A stretch of DNA of 64,000 nucleotides from Barnesiella intestinihominis YIT 11860 (GCF_000296465.1 NZ_JH815204.1:550113-614112), one strand, 5' to 3'. Counted from the stretch's first letter, positions 44,018 to 52,084 are shown. Numbers and translations: made by a program. Notes: a model not told the origin generated them from the sequence alone.

Positions 44018-44594
44018 TTGGAAATTTATATCGAATCCTTTTTATAAAGTAGCCGGTTATAAAGCTGCCGGGTGGGGGATATTGGGCATAGTTATAACGA
44101 CTGTGATCGCTTATGGGGCAGATGTGCATTTTCATGGATTGCTTCATTATGGTGGAGCTCCTCATAGCGAGTGGTGGTGTTTTGTCGTGGAGCATTTGGT
44201 GATTTGGTTGATACCTTCGTTATTGGTTTATATATTGAGCCTGTTTTGCAGTCGTTCCCATGTTCGTCCGATAGACGTTCTAGGAACAGTTGCTTTTTCC
44301 CAGCTGCCTTTTGTTTTGTTGGCTTTGTGCATGACTTTCCCACCGGTACGGCATTTCATGTCCATACAGTCGTTACAGGCCATAGAGGATGCGCTATCCG
44401 ATAAAATGTTTCTTTTTTCGGCTATTTGGATAGGGGCTTTGAGTCTTTTGATTGCGATCTGGGTTTTGTATTGGATATTTCGAGCTATTTCGGTTTCTTG
44501 TAATTTAAGGGGGCGTAATTTGTGGATTGTGTTTATTGTAGGAACTTTCGGCGGAGATATTCTTTGTCGTTATTTAATAGGGCTGTGTTATTAA
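44007..44594 (+). CDS. YIP1/DUF1282-like integral membrane protein
   Basis: A 195-residue inner-membrane protein with about five hydrophobic helices and the N-terminal FISNPFYKVAGYKAAGWG typical of bacterial YIP1-family proteins. Overlaps DUF2089 by 11 bases. Its TAA stop (44592-44594) is also the left target duplication of the second MITE copy, so the element landed exactly at the end of the gene without altering the protein. Confidence 0.85.
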   Translation: MKDSWKFISNPFYKVAGYKAAGWGILGIVITTVIAYGADVHFHGLLHYGGAPHSEWWCFVVEHLVIWLIPSLLVYILSLFCSRSHVRPIDVLGTVAFSQLPFVLLALCMTFPPVRHFMSIQSLQAIEDALSDKMFLFSAIWIGALSLLIAIWVLYWIFRAISVSCNLRGRNLWIVFIVGTFGGDILCRYLIGLCY

Positions 44595-44786
44595 AAAGCT
44601 GTTTTAAATTTATTGAGAAATAATATTATCATTGCAAGCAGGTATGTTCCGGCCATATTGCGCCCCTGTCTCGCATCTTGAATCCCTTGATTTTTGTCAA
44701 TAGCCCACTATTGACTGCATATCTCGGACTCCAATCTGCTTCAACATAGGGCTCAATCTGTCTCGGAATAAATTTAAAACAGCTTC
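44595..44786. mobile_element. MITE-like element, copy 2 (192 bp)
   Basis: Same length as copy 1 at 24625-24816, with about 8 differences in 192 bases. Terminal inverted repeats GCTGTTTTAAATTTATT and complement; target duplication TAA (44592-44594 and 44787-44789). The internal hairpin GTCAATAG-CCCA-CTATTGAC (44696-44715) keeps its stem; the one change from copy 1 there is in the loop. It lies between the YIP1 stop codon and a convergent terminator. Confidence 0.85.
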
Positions 44787-44793
44787 TAATAAT

Positions 44794-44830
44794 TTGAAAG
44801 GGGGCAATGATTTTATTTGCCCCCTTTCAA
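44794..44830. terminator. Hairpin between convergent units
   Basis: Perfect 14-base arms TTGAAAGGGGGCAA and TTGCCCCCTTTCAA with a 9-base loop. The T-tract is weak on both sides, but position between the YIP1 operon (plus) and the DUF4252/ECF operon (minus) suits a bidirectional terminator. Confidence 0.75.
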
Positions 44831-44850
44831 TATCGGTTTGCGGATAAGGT

Positions 44851-45330
44851 TTATAACCCTGCGTCTTTTGTCAACTCTTGAAGATGGGTTATTGAAATAT
44901 CTCCTAATAGACGTATAACAGTAAATTCTCCACAGTCGCCGTCATCGACCAGCATGATTAATTCTTTGATCTTTTTGTCTGTTTTGGGTTGCACGTAAAA
45001 AGCTACGGTCTCGCCGTCGTCTTTTACTTTCATCAGTTCTTCGTATGGAGCTTTTTGAAATACGATACTTTCTTTTCGCATTTGAGGAATCAGAGCTTCA
45101 TTGTCCTCGCAAGTTAAGATTTGAATTCGGTCTAACTCGTTGATAACAGCTTTTAGATTTAATCCTTCTGCGTCGATTTGTCCTTCGGGCATCATATTCA
45201 GCAATGCCTTCGATATGTTGACGTATGTCACTCCTTTTTGATTAGCGAATTTTTCTATGAAGTTGTTTTCGGCAGTAGCTGAAAGAATACCGAATACAGC
45301 TAATAATAGAATATAAATTGTCCGTTTCAT
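44851..45330 (-). CDS. DUF4252 exported protein, third paralogue of the operon
   Basis: A 159-residue exported protein (signal YILLLAVFGILSATA) with the DUF4252 pattern: FIEKFANQKGVTYVNISKAL near the N-terminus and a C-terminal KIKELIMLVDDGDCGEFTVI block. Starts 2 bases after the anti-sigma-like gene and ends before a hairpin, so it closes the five-gene ECF operon. More divergent than the two paralogues at the front of the operon. Function of DUF4252 is not known. Confidence 0.85.
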   Translation of the reverse strand: MKRTIYILLLAVFGILSATAENNFIEKFANQKGVTYVNISKALLNMMPEGQIDAEGLNLKAVINELDRIQILTCEDNEALIPQMRKESIVFQKAPYEELMKVKDDGETVAFYVQPKTDKKIKELIMLVDDGDCGEFTVIRLLGDISITHLQELTKDAGL

Positions 45331-45332
45331 AA

Positions 45333-45827
45333 TTATTTGTATTTTAGATGTTTATTGACTATTCGATTGGTCTCGATAATTTCTTTTTGGGCTTGTTGCC
45401 ATTGGTTCGTCCCCTTATTTAATTTCTGGGAAACGAGAATTAAAGCTCGTTGAGCCTCGGCACAGGCATATATTTCTTGATTGCTGAGTCGTTTGGAAGA
45501 TGGTTGCCGGTACACGTATAATCCGGTGGAAATCGCTAATATAATACCGGCAGCAATACCGCTTATCCATTTCCAATTTCGGGAAAAAAGAATCTGCCTC
45601 TTTTTATCGGGCAACCGATCTATGTATGACGATAATTTTTCTTCCAGATGATCGGGAATATGTACCGAACGATCGGGTATAAGAGATAAAATGATGCGCT
45701 TCTCTTGAATAAAATCCTCTGGAACTTCGTGGGTTGCGAGATAGTCTCTCAATCCTTGTTCTTCGGTATCCGATAGCTCTCCTTTGAAGAACATGTCTAT
45801 TTGTTGTCGTAATTCTTGTTCATTCAT
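45333..45827 (-). CDS. Putative anti-sigma factor, single membrane span
   Basis: A 164-residue protein. The N-terminal ~85 residues are cytosolic and helical, with LRQQIDMFFKGELSDTEEQG reminiscent of Bacteroidetes anti-sigma N-termini. One membrane helix (WISGIAAGIILAISTGLYVY, about 87-106) is followed by a short periplasmic tail of about 58 residues. It overlaps the sigma-factor gene by 4 bases (ATGA), the usual sign of a sigma/anti-sigma pair. No FecR domain, so not a TonB-coupled regulator. Confidence 0.8.
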   Translation of the reverse strand: MNEQELRQQIDMFFKGELSDTEEQGLRDYLATHEVPEDFIQEKRIILSLIPDRSVHIPDHLEEKLSSYIDRLPDKKRQILFSRNWKWISGIAAGIILAISTGLYVYRQPSSKRLSNQEIYACAEAQRALILVSQKLNKGTNQWQQAQKEIIETNRIVNKHLKYK

Positions 45828-46321
45828 AATCTTTGTATGAATAGTTCTTTAATCGTTTTTCTGGCCCGGGAGAGAAGTACCCGTATATTGGCGTTACTCA
45901 AACCGGTTTCGGTTTCTATCTCGTCAGTGCTTTTGTCTTCGAAATGCCTTAAAAGTAGAATTTTACGTTGTTGTTCGGGAAGTTTATTTATGATGTTCAA
46001 CAGAACCTTCATGTCTTCTTTTATTTCATAGGCCGTATCGGGTTGTGGCGTAGGCTCTGTCTTTTGAACTAATACAGAATCGTTGTCCGTCTCGATTTGT
46101 GGCGCTCTTAGTGTGTCGAGGCATAAATGTTTTATCGTTGTGATGGCATAAGCCTCGTTGTTTTCTATGTTTTCAAGACTTTCCCGTTTCTCCCATAGTT
46201 TCAGATAGGTGTTTTGTACCATATCTTCTGCATCGTATTCATTTCCAAGATATCGAAAAGCAATGTAATACATTTTCTTATGACAGGGTAGAAATCTCGC
46301 TTTGAACTCTTGATGAGTCAT
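45824..46321 (-). CDS. ECF sigma factor (sigma-70 family)
   Basis: A 165-residue extracytoplasmic-function sigma factor: region 2 with GNEYDAEDMVQNTYLKLWEK (about 26-45) and region 4 LPEQQRKILLLRHFEDKSTDEIETETGLS (in pieces: LPEQQRKILLLRHFEDKS, then TDEIETETGLSNANIRVLLS). No regulatory C-terminal extension. Third gene of the operon, 2 bases after the second DUF4252 gene, and overlapping the putative anti-sigma by 4 bases. Confidence 0.95.
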   Translation of the reverse strand: MTHQEFKARFLPCHKKMYYIAFRYLGNEYDAEDMVQNTYLKLWEKRESLENIENNEAYAITTIKHLCLDTLRAPQIETDNDSVLVQKTEPTPQPDTAYEIKEDMKVLLNIINKLPEQQRKILLLRHFEDKSTDEIETETGLSNANIRVLLSRARKTIKELFIQRL

Positions 46322-46323
46322 AT

Positions 46324-46758
46324 CTAGTTCGTTTTAGATTTTTCGAGCATGTCGGATTTTAAGTTCCCTTTGCAACGTACAACGTTAATTTCGTCTGAAT
46401 ACAGGGATATGACTACTATTTCTTTTATCTTCTTCGGAGTAGACTTGATAAGGATTTTTACAAATTCATCGTCTTCACTGGTAGTGAGAATCGTTTCATA
46501 GGGTTTAAAGTCTACTTCTTCAATTTCTTTTTTTAGGGCTAGATAGGTTGCGTTGTCTATATCGGCTTCTACTACTTCAATGGCCTTAACACCGTCAACT
46601 ACGCCTTTTACCTGAGGATTTTTGAAATCTTCCGTATAGTATTCGGCATTTGGCAGCTCCTTCGTTTTTTTGAAAAGATTATCAATTTTGTTATTGGCGA
46701 ATGAAATTTGCAGAGTCGACAATAGTACTATAATAAGAAGAAAAATTCTTGATTTCAT
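46324..46758 (-). CDS. DUF4252 exported protein, second paralogue
   Basis: A 144-residue exported protein (signal IFLLIIVLLSTLQISFA). Same DUF4252 plan as its neighbour: NNKIDNLFKKTKELPNAEYY, acidic middle, and KIKEIVVISLYSDEINVVRCKG near the C-terminus. Lies 20 bases after the first paralogue and 2 bases before the sigma gene. Confidence 0.87.
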   Translation of the reverse strand: MKSRIFLLIIVLLSTLQISFANNKIDNLFKKTKELPNAEYYTEDFKNPQVKGVVDGVKAIEVVEADIDNATYLALKKEIEEVDFKPYETILTTSEDDEFVKILIKSTPKKIKEIVVISLYSDEINVVRCKGNLKSDMLEKSKTN

Positions 46759-46778
46759 AGTGATGTATTTATTGTTTA

Positions 46779-47234
46779 TTATGCGTTGTCTTCTATGATA
46801 TTCTGCATTTGATTAGGATCGATTTTCCCTTTGATTCGGATTAAACTGATTTCATTTTCTTCGAGGGAGATAATGACGATTTCCCGAATTTTTTCTTTTT
46901 CTATTTTCATCAGGATTCGGACAATCTCGTTTTCTTCGTTCGAGCTGGTTACTGTTTCATAGCCGTCGGAATCGCATTGTGTTATTATTTTCTCGAATCT
47001 CGTATAATCTTTGGACGAGATATTTTCAGCATCGATAATACTCATCGATTTTATTCCTTTCAGTTCTGACGAAAACGGTTTGAGTAATCCCAAAACGAAT
47101 GAATTGAGGTTTACTTTCTCTGCATTGGGCATTCGGGAAGCCGTATTGAATAAGTTGTCGATACAATTGCTGGCGGAGATAGAAGAGAAACTGCAAAATG
47201 CTGCAAGCGCTAAAATCAAAATTTTTGTTTTCAT
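46779..47234 (-). CDS. DUF4252 exported protein, first gene of the ECF operon
   Basis: A 151-residue exported protein (signal ILILALAAFCSFSSISA; the Cys in SNC just after is not a good lipobox). The C-terminal block KIREIVIISLEENEISLIRIKG parallels its neighbour, so the two are tandem paralogues. It leads the operon. A candidate ECF-type promoter is 27 bases upstream. Confidence 0.87.
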   Translation of the reverse strand: MKTKILILALAAFCSFSSISASNCIDNLFNTASRMPNAEKVNLNSFVLGLLKPFSSELKGIKSMSIIDAENISSKDYTRFEKIITQCDSDGYETVTSSNEENEIVRILMKIEKEKIREIVIISLEENEISLIRIKGKIDPNQMQNIIEDNA

Positions 47235-47260
47235 ATCTGTTGTTTTTTAGTTGTTACTTT

Positions 47261-47280
47261 AATTTAGACCGGTGCACCTT
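47261..47280 (-). promoter_or_regulatory. Candidate ECF-sigma promoter of the DUF4252 operon
   Basis: On the minus strand AAGGTGCACC then GGTCTAAATT stands where -35 and -10 boxes would be, 27 bases before the first ATG, and no TAnnTTTG box is close by. GGTGCACC is an 8-base palindrome. This suggests the operon is read by its own sigma factor; not tested. Confidence 0.4.
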
Positions 47281-47336
47281 TTAGGGCCTTTCATATAGGA
47301 GACGGATAAATAATAAATATGTTACAAAGAAAAATA

Positions 47337-47382
47337 AAAAAAGCGAGGGAAAAATGATTTTCTTTTTTCACCTCGCTTTTTT
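47337..47382 (-). terminator. Intrinsic terminator after the Kor/Vor operon
   Basis: Arms AAAAAAGCGAGG and CCTCGCTTTTTT separated by a 22-base loop that contains a smaller GAAAA/TTTTC stem, with T-tracts on both sides. Confidence 0.85.
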
Positions 47383-47403
47383 AGTATTATAAAATTAGCC
47401 GTT

Positions 47404-47946
47404 TCAGACTTTGCGAATAATCTCCATTCCTTTGAGTATAGCTTGCTCATTCATGGGAATGAGATGATGATGTCGTTCGGGCAGCGACTTTTTCAGTCCT
47501 TTCAGTACATTTTCCATGCTTACCATTGGTCTTAGTTTTAGTAAGCCTCCCAATACGATCATGTTGAATGCTTTGGTATTGTTCATTTCTATGGCAGCTT
47601 CCATAGCGTTGATGCAATATACATTGATATCCGTTCTCGTAGGCGGGTGGTGTATTCCGTATCCGTCATAGATGAGTATACCGCCGGGCTTTACTTTGCC
47701 TTCGAATTTTTCAAGAGAAGGTTGGTTCAGAATAACAGCCACATCGAATGCATTCAATACCGGAGAACTTATACGTTCATCGCTGAGTATGACTGTTACG
47801 TTTGCCGTTCCTCCGCGTTGTTCCGGTCCGTATGAGGGCATCCACGTAACCTCTTTATCTTCCATCAGTCCAGAGTAGGCTAATATTTTCCCCATAGAGA
47901 GTACACCTTGTCCTCCGAATCCTGCTATGATAATTTCTTCTTTCAT
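47404..47946 (-). CDS. korC: 2-oxoacid:ferredoxin oxidoreductase gamma subunit
   Basis: Gamma subunit of a four-subunit 2-oxoacid:ferredoxin oxidoreductase. The N-terminus IIIAGFGGQGVLSMGKILAY and the segment WMPSYGPEQRGGTANVTV are typical of the family. 180 residues. Last gene of the operon ferredoxin-alpha-beta-gamma. Whether the complex acts on 2-oxoglutarate (Kor) or branched 2-oxoacids (Vor) is not decided by sequence here. Confidence 0.93.
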   Translation of the reverse strand: MKEEIIIAGFGGQGVLSMGKILAYSGLMEDKEVTWMPSYGPEQRGGTANVTVILSDERISSPVLNAFDVAVILNQPSLEKFEGKVKPGGILIYDGYGIHHPPTRTDINVYCINAMEAAIEMNNTKAFNMIVLGGLLKLRPMVSMENVLKGLKKSLPERHHHLIPMNEQAILKGMEIIRKV

Positions 47947-47961
47947 ATCCGTAGTTTTTAA

Positions 47962-48729
47962 TTATACGTTTTTGAGGTCTCCCATCGGGTATTTGGCAAA
48001 CATGTTTTCCTCCATCCATTTGTTAGCCTTTGCCGGCGACATTTTCCAGCCCGAATTACAAGTCGATACGACTTCTACCAAAGATGTGCCTTTTCCGGCC
48101 ATTGCGTTTTCGAAAGCCAACCGGATTGCTTTTTTCGCTTTGCGGATAGAGGCGGGAGTGTGTACACTTTGACGAGTCACGTAACAAGTTCCGTCCACCC
48201 GTTCTACCAATTCAGCAATTCGTAAAGGATAACCGTTCAGTGCGACATTCCGTCCGTAGGGACAGGTAGAGGTCACCATTCCTTCTAGTGTAGTAGGAGC
48301 CATTTGTCCGCCGGTCATTCCGTATATACCGTTGTTGATAAATATGATGGCTATATTCTCGCCGCGATTGCAGGCGTGAATGGTTTCGGCCGTTCCAATG
48401 GCGGCCAAGTCGCCGTCACCCTGATAGGTGAATACCATTTTCTTGGGGTTGAGCCGTTTTACGGCCGATGCGATGGCCGGCGCACGTCCGTGGGCAGCCT
48501 CGATCCAATCGATGTCGAGATAATTATAGGCAAAAACAGCACAGCCTACGGGAGCGATACCGATCGTTTCTTCTTCAATACCCATTTCGTCTATAACTTC
48601 GGCAATAAGTTTATGTACTACTCCGTGACTGCAACCCGGACAGTAGTGCATGGGATTATCGTTCATCAGCCGAGGTTTAGTGTAAACCAAGTTTTCGGGC
48701 TTTATAATTTCGTTGATATCCATGTGCAT
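47962..48729 (-). CDS. korB: 2-oxoacid:ferredoxin oxidoreductase beta subunit
   Basis: Binds thiamine diphosphate: GDGDLAAIG near residue 100 and NNGIYGMTGGQMAPTT near 132 form the TPP/Mg site, with the N-terminal HYCPGCSHG coordinating the fold. 255 residues; an alternative ATG two codons in (48723) is equally possible. Lies 32 bases after the alpha gene. Confidence 0.94.
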   Translation of the reverse strand: MHMDINEIIKPENLVYTKPRLMNDNPMHYCPGCSHGVVHKLIAEVIDEMGIEEETIGIAPVGCAVFAYNYLDIDWIEAAHGRAPAIASAVKRLNPKKMVFTYQGDGDLAAIGTAETIHACNRGENIAIIFINNGIYGMTGGQMAPTTLEGMVTSTCPYGRNVALNGYPLRIAELVERVDGTCYVTRQSVHTPASIRKAKKAIRLAFENAMAGKGTSLVEVVSTCNSGWKMSPAKANKWMEENMFAKYPMGDLKNV

Positions 48730-48761
48730 AAAAATTATGAACCAGATAAAGGTTCGGGTAT

Positions 48762-49841
48762 TTACATTAGTTTTTCTTTGAGAGCGTTAAGAACTTCGTC
48801 GGGGGTAGGTACGATTCCGCCCAAGCGTCCGAAATGTTCTACTCGCACTTTTCCGTTGACAGCCAATCGAACGTCTTCTACCATTTGTCCGGCATTCAAC
48901 TCGGCCGATAGGATTCCTTTCACATGATTTGCATGGCGAGCGATAGCTTCCGTCGGGAACGGCCATAGCGTGATGGGTCTCAACAATCCTATTTTGATAC
49001 CTTCTTCTGCTGCCAGCTCGATTGTCTTTTGGCATATACGCGACATGGAGCCGAATGCGACAATCAGATAGTCGGCGTTTTCGCAATTGATTTCCTCGAA
49101 GCGGACTTCATTTTCACTGATACGTTTGTAGGTGGATTGGAAGCGAATGTTATTCTGCTCCATAATTGCCGGATCGAGTTCGAGAGAGGTGATGACATTT
49201 CTCTTCCGATTTTTGGTTTTTCCTAATGTCGCCCACGGATTTTGTTCCCTTATTTCTTCTTCTGTACGGCGTTTGCGGAAAGGCGGAAGTACCACTTTTT
49301 CCATCATTTGCCCGATAATTCCATCGGCTAGAATAATAGCCGGGTTGCGGTATTTGAAAGCGAGATCGAATCCCAATGCCACGAAGTCGGCCATCTCTTG
49401 AACCGAAGCGGGAGCTAATGCGATTAAATGATAATCGCCGTGACCGCCTCCCTTCACGGCTTGGAAATAATCGGCTTGACTTGGTTGTATGGTTCCGAGA
49501 CCCGGACCTCCTCTCATCACATTGACGATTAAACAGGGTAGTTCTGCACCGGCCAAATAGGAAATTCCTTCCTGTTTCAAGCTGACACCGGGACTGGAAG
49601 ACGATGTCATCACGGCTTTACCGCAACTAGCTCCACCATACACCATATTGATAGCTGCAACTTCGCTTTCGGCTTGTAGTACTACCATTCCGGTCGTTTC
49701 CCACGGTTTTTCTTCCATGAGTGTTTCCATGACTTCCGACTGGGGCGTAATAGGGTATCCGAAGTAACCGTCGGCTCCGTAGCGTATGGCGGCATGTGCT
49801 ATGGCTTCGTTACCCTTCATTAGTTTTATATCTTCTTTCAT
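48762..49841 (-). CDS. korA: 2-oxoacid:ferredoxin oxidoreductase alpha subunit
   Basis: Pyrimidine-binding and transketolase-C-like subunit. Blocks YFGYPITPQSEVME (about 26-39), VLQAESEVAAINMVYGG and the C-terminal LLRPITLWPFP are typical. 359 residues, the short alpha form found with separate beta, gamma and ferredoxin subunits (the set often annotated VorB). Lies 27 bases after the ferredoxin gene. Confidence 0.94.
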   Translation of the reverse strand: MKEDIKLMKGNEAIAHAAIRYGADGYFGYPITPQSEVMETLMEEKPWETTGMVVLQAESEVAAINMVYGGASCGKAVMTSSSSPGVSLKQEGISYLAGAELPCLIVNVMRGGPGLGTIQPSQADYFQAVKGGGHGDYHLIALAPASVQEMADFVALGFDLAFKYRNPAIILADGIIGQMMEKVVLPPFRKRRTEEEIREQNPWATLGKTKNRKRNVITSLELDPAIMEQNNIRFQSTYKRISENEVRFEEINCENADYLIVAFGSMSRICQKTIELAAEEGIKIGLLRPITLWPFPTEAIARHANHVKGILSAELNAGQMVEDVRLAVNGKVRVEHFGRLGGIVPTPDEVLNALKEKLM

Positions 49842-49868
49842 AATTAACGGATTTAGAGATTAAACCGG

Positions 49869-50096
49869 TTATAATTTTACTTTATAAACAGTGATACACC
49901 CGTCGGGGCATACAAGACCACAACTTGCACACCCGATACAAGCGTCGGGATTCTGCATAAAAGCATAATGATAACCTTTGTCATTAACTTCGGTCGGCTG
50001 TAATGCCAAAACTTGGCACGGACACGCTACTACACATAGCTCACAACCTTTGCAACGCTCTTTGTTAACGACAACAGCACCTTTAATATTAGCCAT
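49869..50096 (-). CDS. korD: 2[4Fe-4S] ferredoxin subunit of the Kor/Vor complex
   Basis: A 75-residue ferredoxin with CKGCELCVVACPC and CIGCASCGLVCPD cluster motifs; passes electrons from the TPP site to free ferredoxin. First gene of the operon. A minus-strand TATATTTG (50118-50125) gives a ~20-base leader, but a -33 TTG is not seen. Confidence 0.94.
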   Translation of the reverse strand: MANIKGAVVVNKERCKGCELCVVACPCQVLALQPTEVNDKGYHYAFMQNPDACIGCASCGLVCPDGCITVYKVKL

Positions 50097-50149
50097 ATGA
50101 TTTTGTTTTTAGTTCCACAAATATAAAAAATATATTTTTAAATTGATAG

Positions 50150-50182
50150 TAAAATAGGTAGTTTTTTTGTTAAACTACCTAT
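50150..50182 (-). terminator. Intrinsic terminator of the Rnf operon
   Basis: Arms ATAGGTAGTTT (50154-50164) and AAACTACCTAT (50172-50182), 7-base loop, and TTTTAC on the minus-strand exit. It lies 132 bases past the rnfA stop and before the Kor/Vor promoter. The AT-rich stretch from 50183 to 50314 holds nothing else I can support. Confidence 0.8.
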
Positions 50183-50314
50183 CGGTGTAAATGATTGACT
50201 TTTAAATTAATAGTCTAATTAAAAAATATATCGAATATGGATAAAATGTAATATTTTTGTCTTATTATGTTTTATAACATAATTTATAATGGTGTATTAC
50301 TTATAAATTGATAG

Positions 50315-50896
50315 TTATCCTATTTTGATACCCGAAAAACCCATAAAGGCCATAGCCAGTAATCCGGCGGCGATGAGTGCGATTGGTGTGCCTTGCATGG
50401 CTTTGGGAATATGGGATAAACTCATTTGTTCACGCATCCCGGCAAAGATTACCAAAGCCAATGTGAATCCGATTGCTGTCGATATGGCATAAACGGTAGC
50501 TTCGAGAAGCGATAGATTTTTTTGAATAACGATCAATGCGACACCCAATATCGTGCAGTTTGTAGTGATTAATGGCAGGAAAACGCCTAAGGCCTGATAG
50601 AGGGAAGGTGCTATTTTTTTGATGATAATTTCGAGTAGCTGGACCAATGCGGCAATAACCAGTATGAAAACAATGGTTTGCATATAGTCCAGTTTCATCG
50701 GCATCAATAAATAGGTTTGTAATAAATAGGTAACTATCGTCGCTATGGTCATGACGAAAGTTACCGCCGCACCCATACCCAGTGCCGAGTCGATACGTTT
50801 GGAGACCCCGAGAAAGGGGCAGATTCCCAAGAATTGGGATAGAACTATATTGTTTACAAATATGGCGGTAACGAATATAGAGATATAGGTGAGCAT
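50315..50896 (-). CDS. rnfA: Rnf complex subunit RnfA
   Basis: Integral membrane subunit of the ferredoxin:NAD oxidoreductase. 193 residues, six membrane helices, with the half-helix cysteine motifs SQFLGICPFLG and TTNCTILGVAL that hold the intramembrane iron-sulfur centre with RnfE. Two bases after rnfE; last gene of the operon. Confidence 0.96.
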   Translation of the reverse strand: MLTYISIFVTAIFVNNIVLSQFLGICPFLGVSKRIDSALGMGAAVTFVMTIATIVTYLLQTYLLMPMKLDYMQTIVFILVIAALVQLLEIIIKKIAPSLYQALGVFLPLITTNCTILGVALIVIQKNLSLLEATVYAISTAIGFTLALVIFAGMREQMSLSHIPKAMQGTPIALIAAGLLAMAFMGFSGIKIG

Positions 50897-50898
50897 AA

Positions 50899-51483
50899 TC
50901 AGCGGGTTTTAAGTGTATGGATAATAGCGATTAAAAAGCCTAATGCGATAAATGCACCGGGGGCGAGGATAAAGATGAGAGACCCATATTCTTCGGGATA
51001 AACCGAGATACCGAATACGTGTCCTGTTCCTAAAAATTCACGGATACAACCCAGTAAGGTAAGGGCAAATGTAAAACCGAGTCCAATACCGAGCCCGTCG
51101 AAAAAGGAGTCCACCGGATTGTGCTTGGCGGCAAAGGCCTCGGCTCGTCCCAATAAAATGCAATTAACGACAATCAAGGGTATAAAAAGTCCGAGTGTTT
51201 CATATAAATCGGGTAAATAGGCTTGCATACACAGTTGTAGAATGGTTACGAACGTGGCTATAATAACGATGAAAGCGGGTATTCGCACTTTATCGGGGAT
51301 AAAGTTTTTGACCATCGAGATTGCGACGTTGGAGCAAATTAGCACAAACAGGGTAGAAAGTCCCATACCCAAACCTCCTATGGCCGAGGTGGTCGTTCCT
51401 AAGGTGGGGCACATGCCCAATAGAAGGACGAAAGTCGGATTTTCTTTTATAATTCCGTTTAAAAGTATTTTCGTTTTACTCAT
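50899..51483 (-). CDS. rnfE: Rnf complex subunit RnfE
   Basis: Membrane subunit homologous to RnfA in inverted topology. The cysteine motifs are LLGMCPTLG and VVNCILLGRAEAFA. 194 residues. Overlaps rnfG by 8 bases. Confidence 0.95.
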   Translation of the reverse strand: MSKTKILLNGIIKENPTFVLLLGMCPTLGTTTSAIGGLGMGLSTLFVLICSNVAISMVKNFIPDKVRIPAFIVIIATFVTILQLCMQAYLPDLYETLGLFIPLIVVNCILLGRAEAFAAKHNPVDSFFDGLGIGLGFTFALTLLGCIREFLGTGHVFGISVYPEEYGSLIFILAPGAFIALGFLIAIIHTLKTR

Positions 51484-52084
51484 GATTGCCTCCTTTCATA
51501 GATTCGGCATAAGCCGTATAGGCGGTTTGTATGGCCGCCAAAAAAGCTCTCGATGTAATTGTCGCGGCTGTGATGGCATCTATGTCGCCTGAATCTTGTT
51601 TAACTTGTAATTTGTTGCGAACCGGCGATTTCCCGATGATATTCTGATTATTTTTCTCGGTTCTGAACCATTCGTCCATTTTTGCGCCCAATCCGGGCGT
51701 TTCCTGATGTTTCAGGACTCGATAGTCCCGAATCGTTCCATCGGCTTCGAAACCCACGATAATACGTATTTCGCCACCGTACCCTGTGGAGTTGCTGCAT
51801 TCGACAGCGGCTCCGACGAGAATACCCTCTTTTTTTGCTGGATAGACGATCGCCGTAGTCTCACCGTATTCATTACGGACAGTGTAGGAGCATTGTTCGT
51901 CTATTGGGGAGTTGTCGTATTTCGGAATGACTTGTTGGATTGCTTTTTCTCTTCCTGCCTTAGTCGCACGTGCTATGGGTTCTTGGGTAAGTCGATGGGT
52001 ATATCCCAATAGTCCGCCGGCCACGGCGGTTATCAAGGTCAGAGACCAAAGCATGTTCCAAAATGTAGAATCTTTTTTCTTCAT
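51476..52084 (-). CDS. rnfG: Rnf complex subunit RnfG (covalent FMN)
   Basis: Membrane-anchored flavoprotein, 202 residues. One N-terminal helix (SLTITLV-like MLWSLTLITAVAGGLLGY) and the FMN-threonine motif near residue 176, DAITAATITS; the usual S-G-A-T is T-A-A-T here. FMN would be attached by an ApbE-type transferase not in this window. Overlaps rnfE by 8 bases and rnfD by 4. Confidence 0.93.
   Translation of the reverse strand: MKKKDSTFWNMLWSLTLITAVAGGLLGYTHRLTQEPIARATKAGREKAIQQVIPKYDNSPIDEQCSYTVRNEYGETTAIVYPAKKEGILVGAAVECSNSTGYGGEIRIIVGFEADGTIRDYRVLKHQETPGLGAKMDEWFRTEKNNQNIIGKSPVRNKLQVKQDSGDIDAITAATITSRAFLAAIQTAYTAYAESMKGGNHE

Noticed and set aside
50219-50290. AT-rich palindromes and a TAnnTTTG-like box on the plus strand between rnfA and korD
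   Set aside because: No plus-strand gene lies downstream to use it, and such matches are expected by chance in AT-rich sequence.
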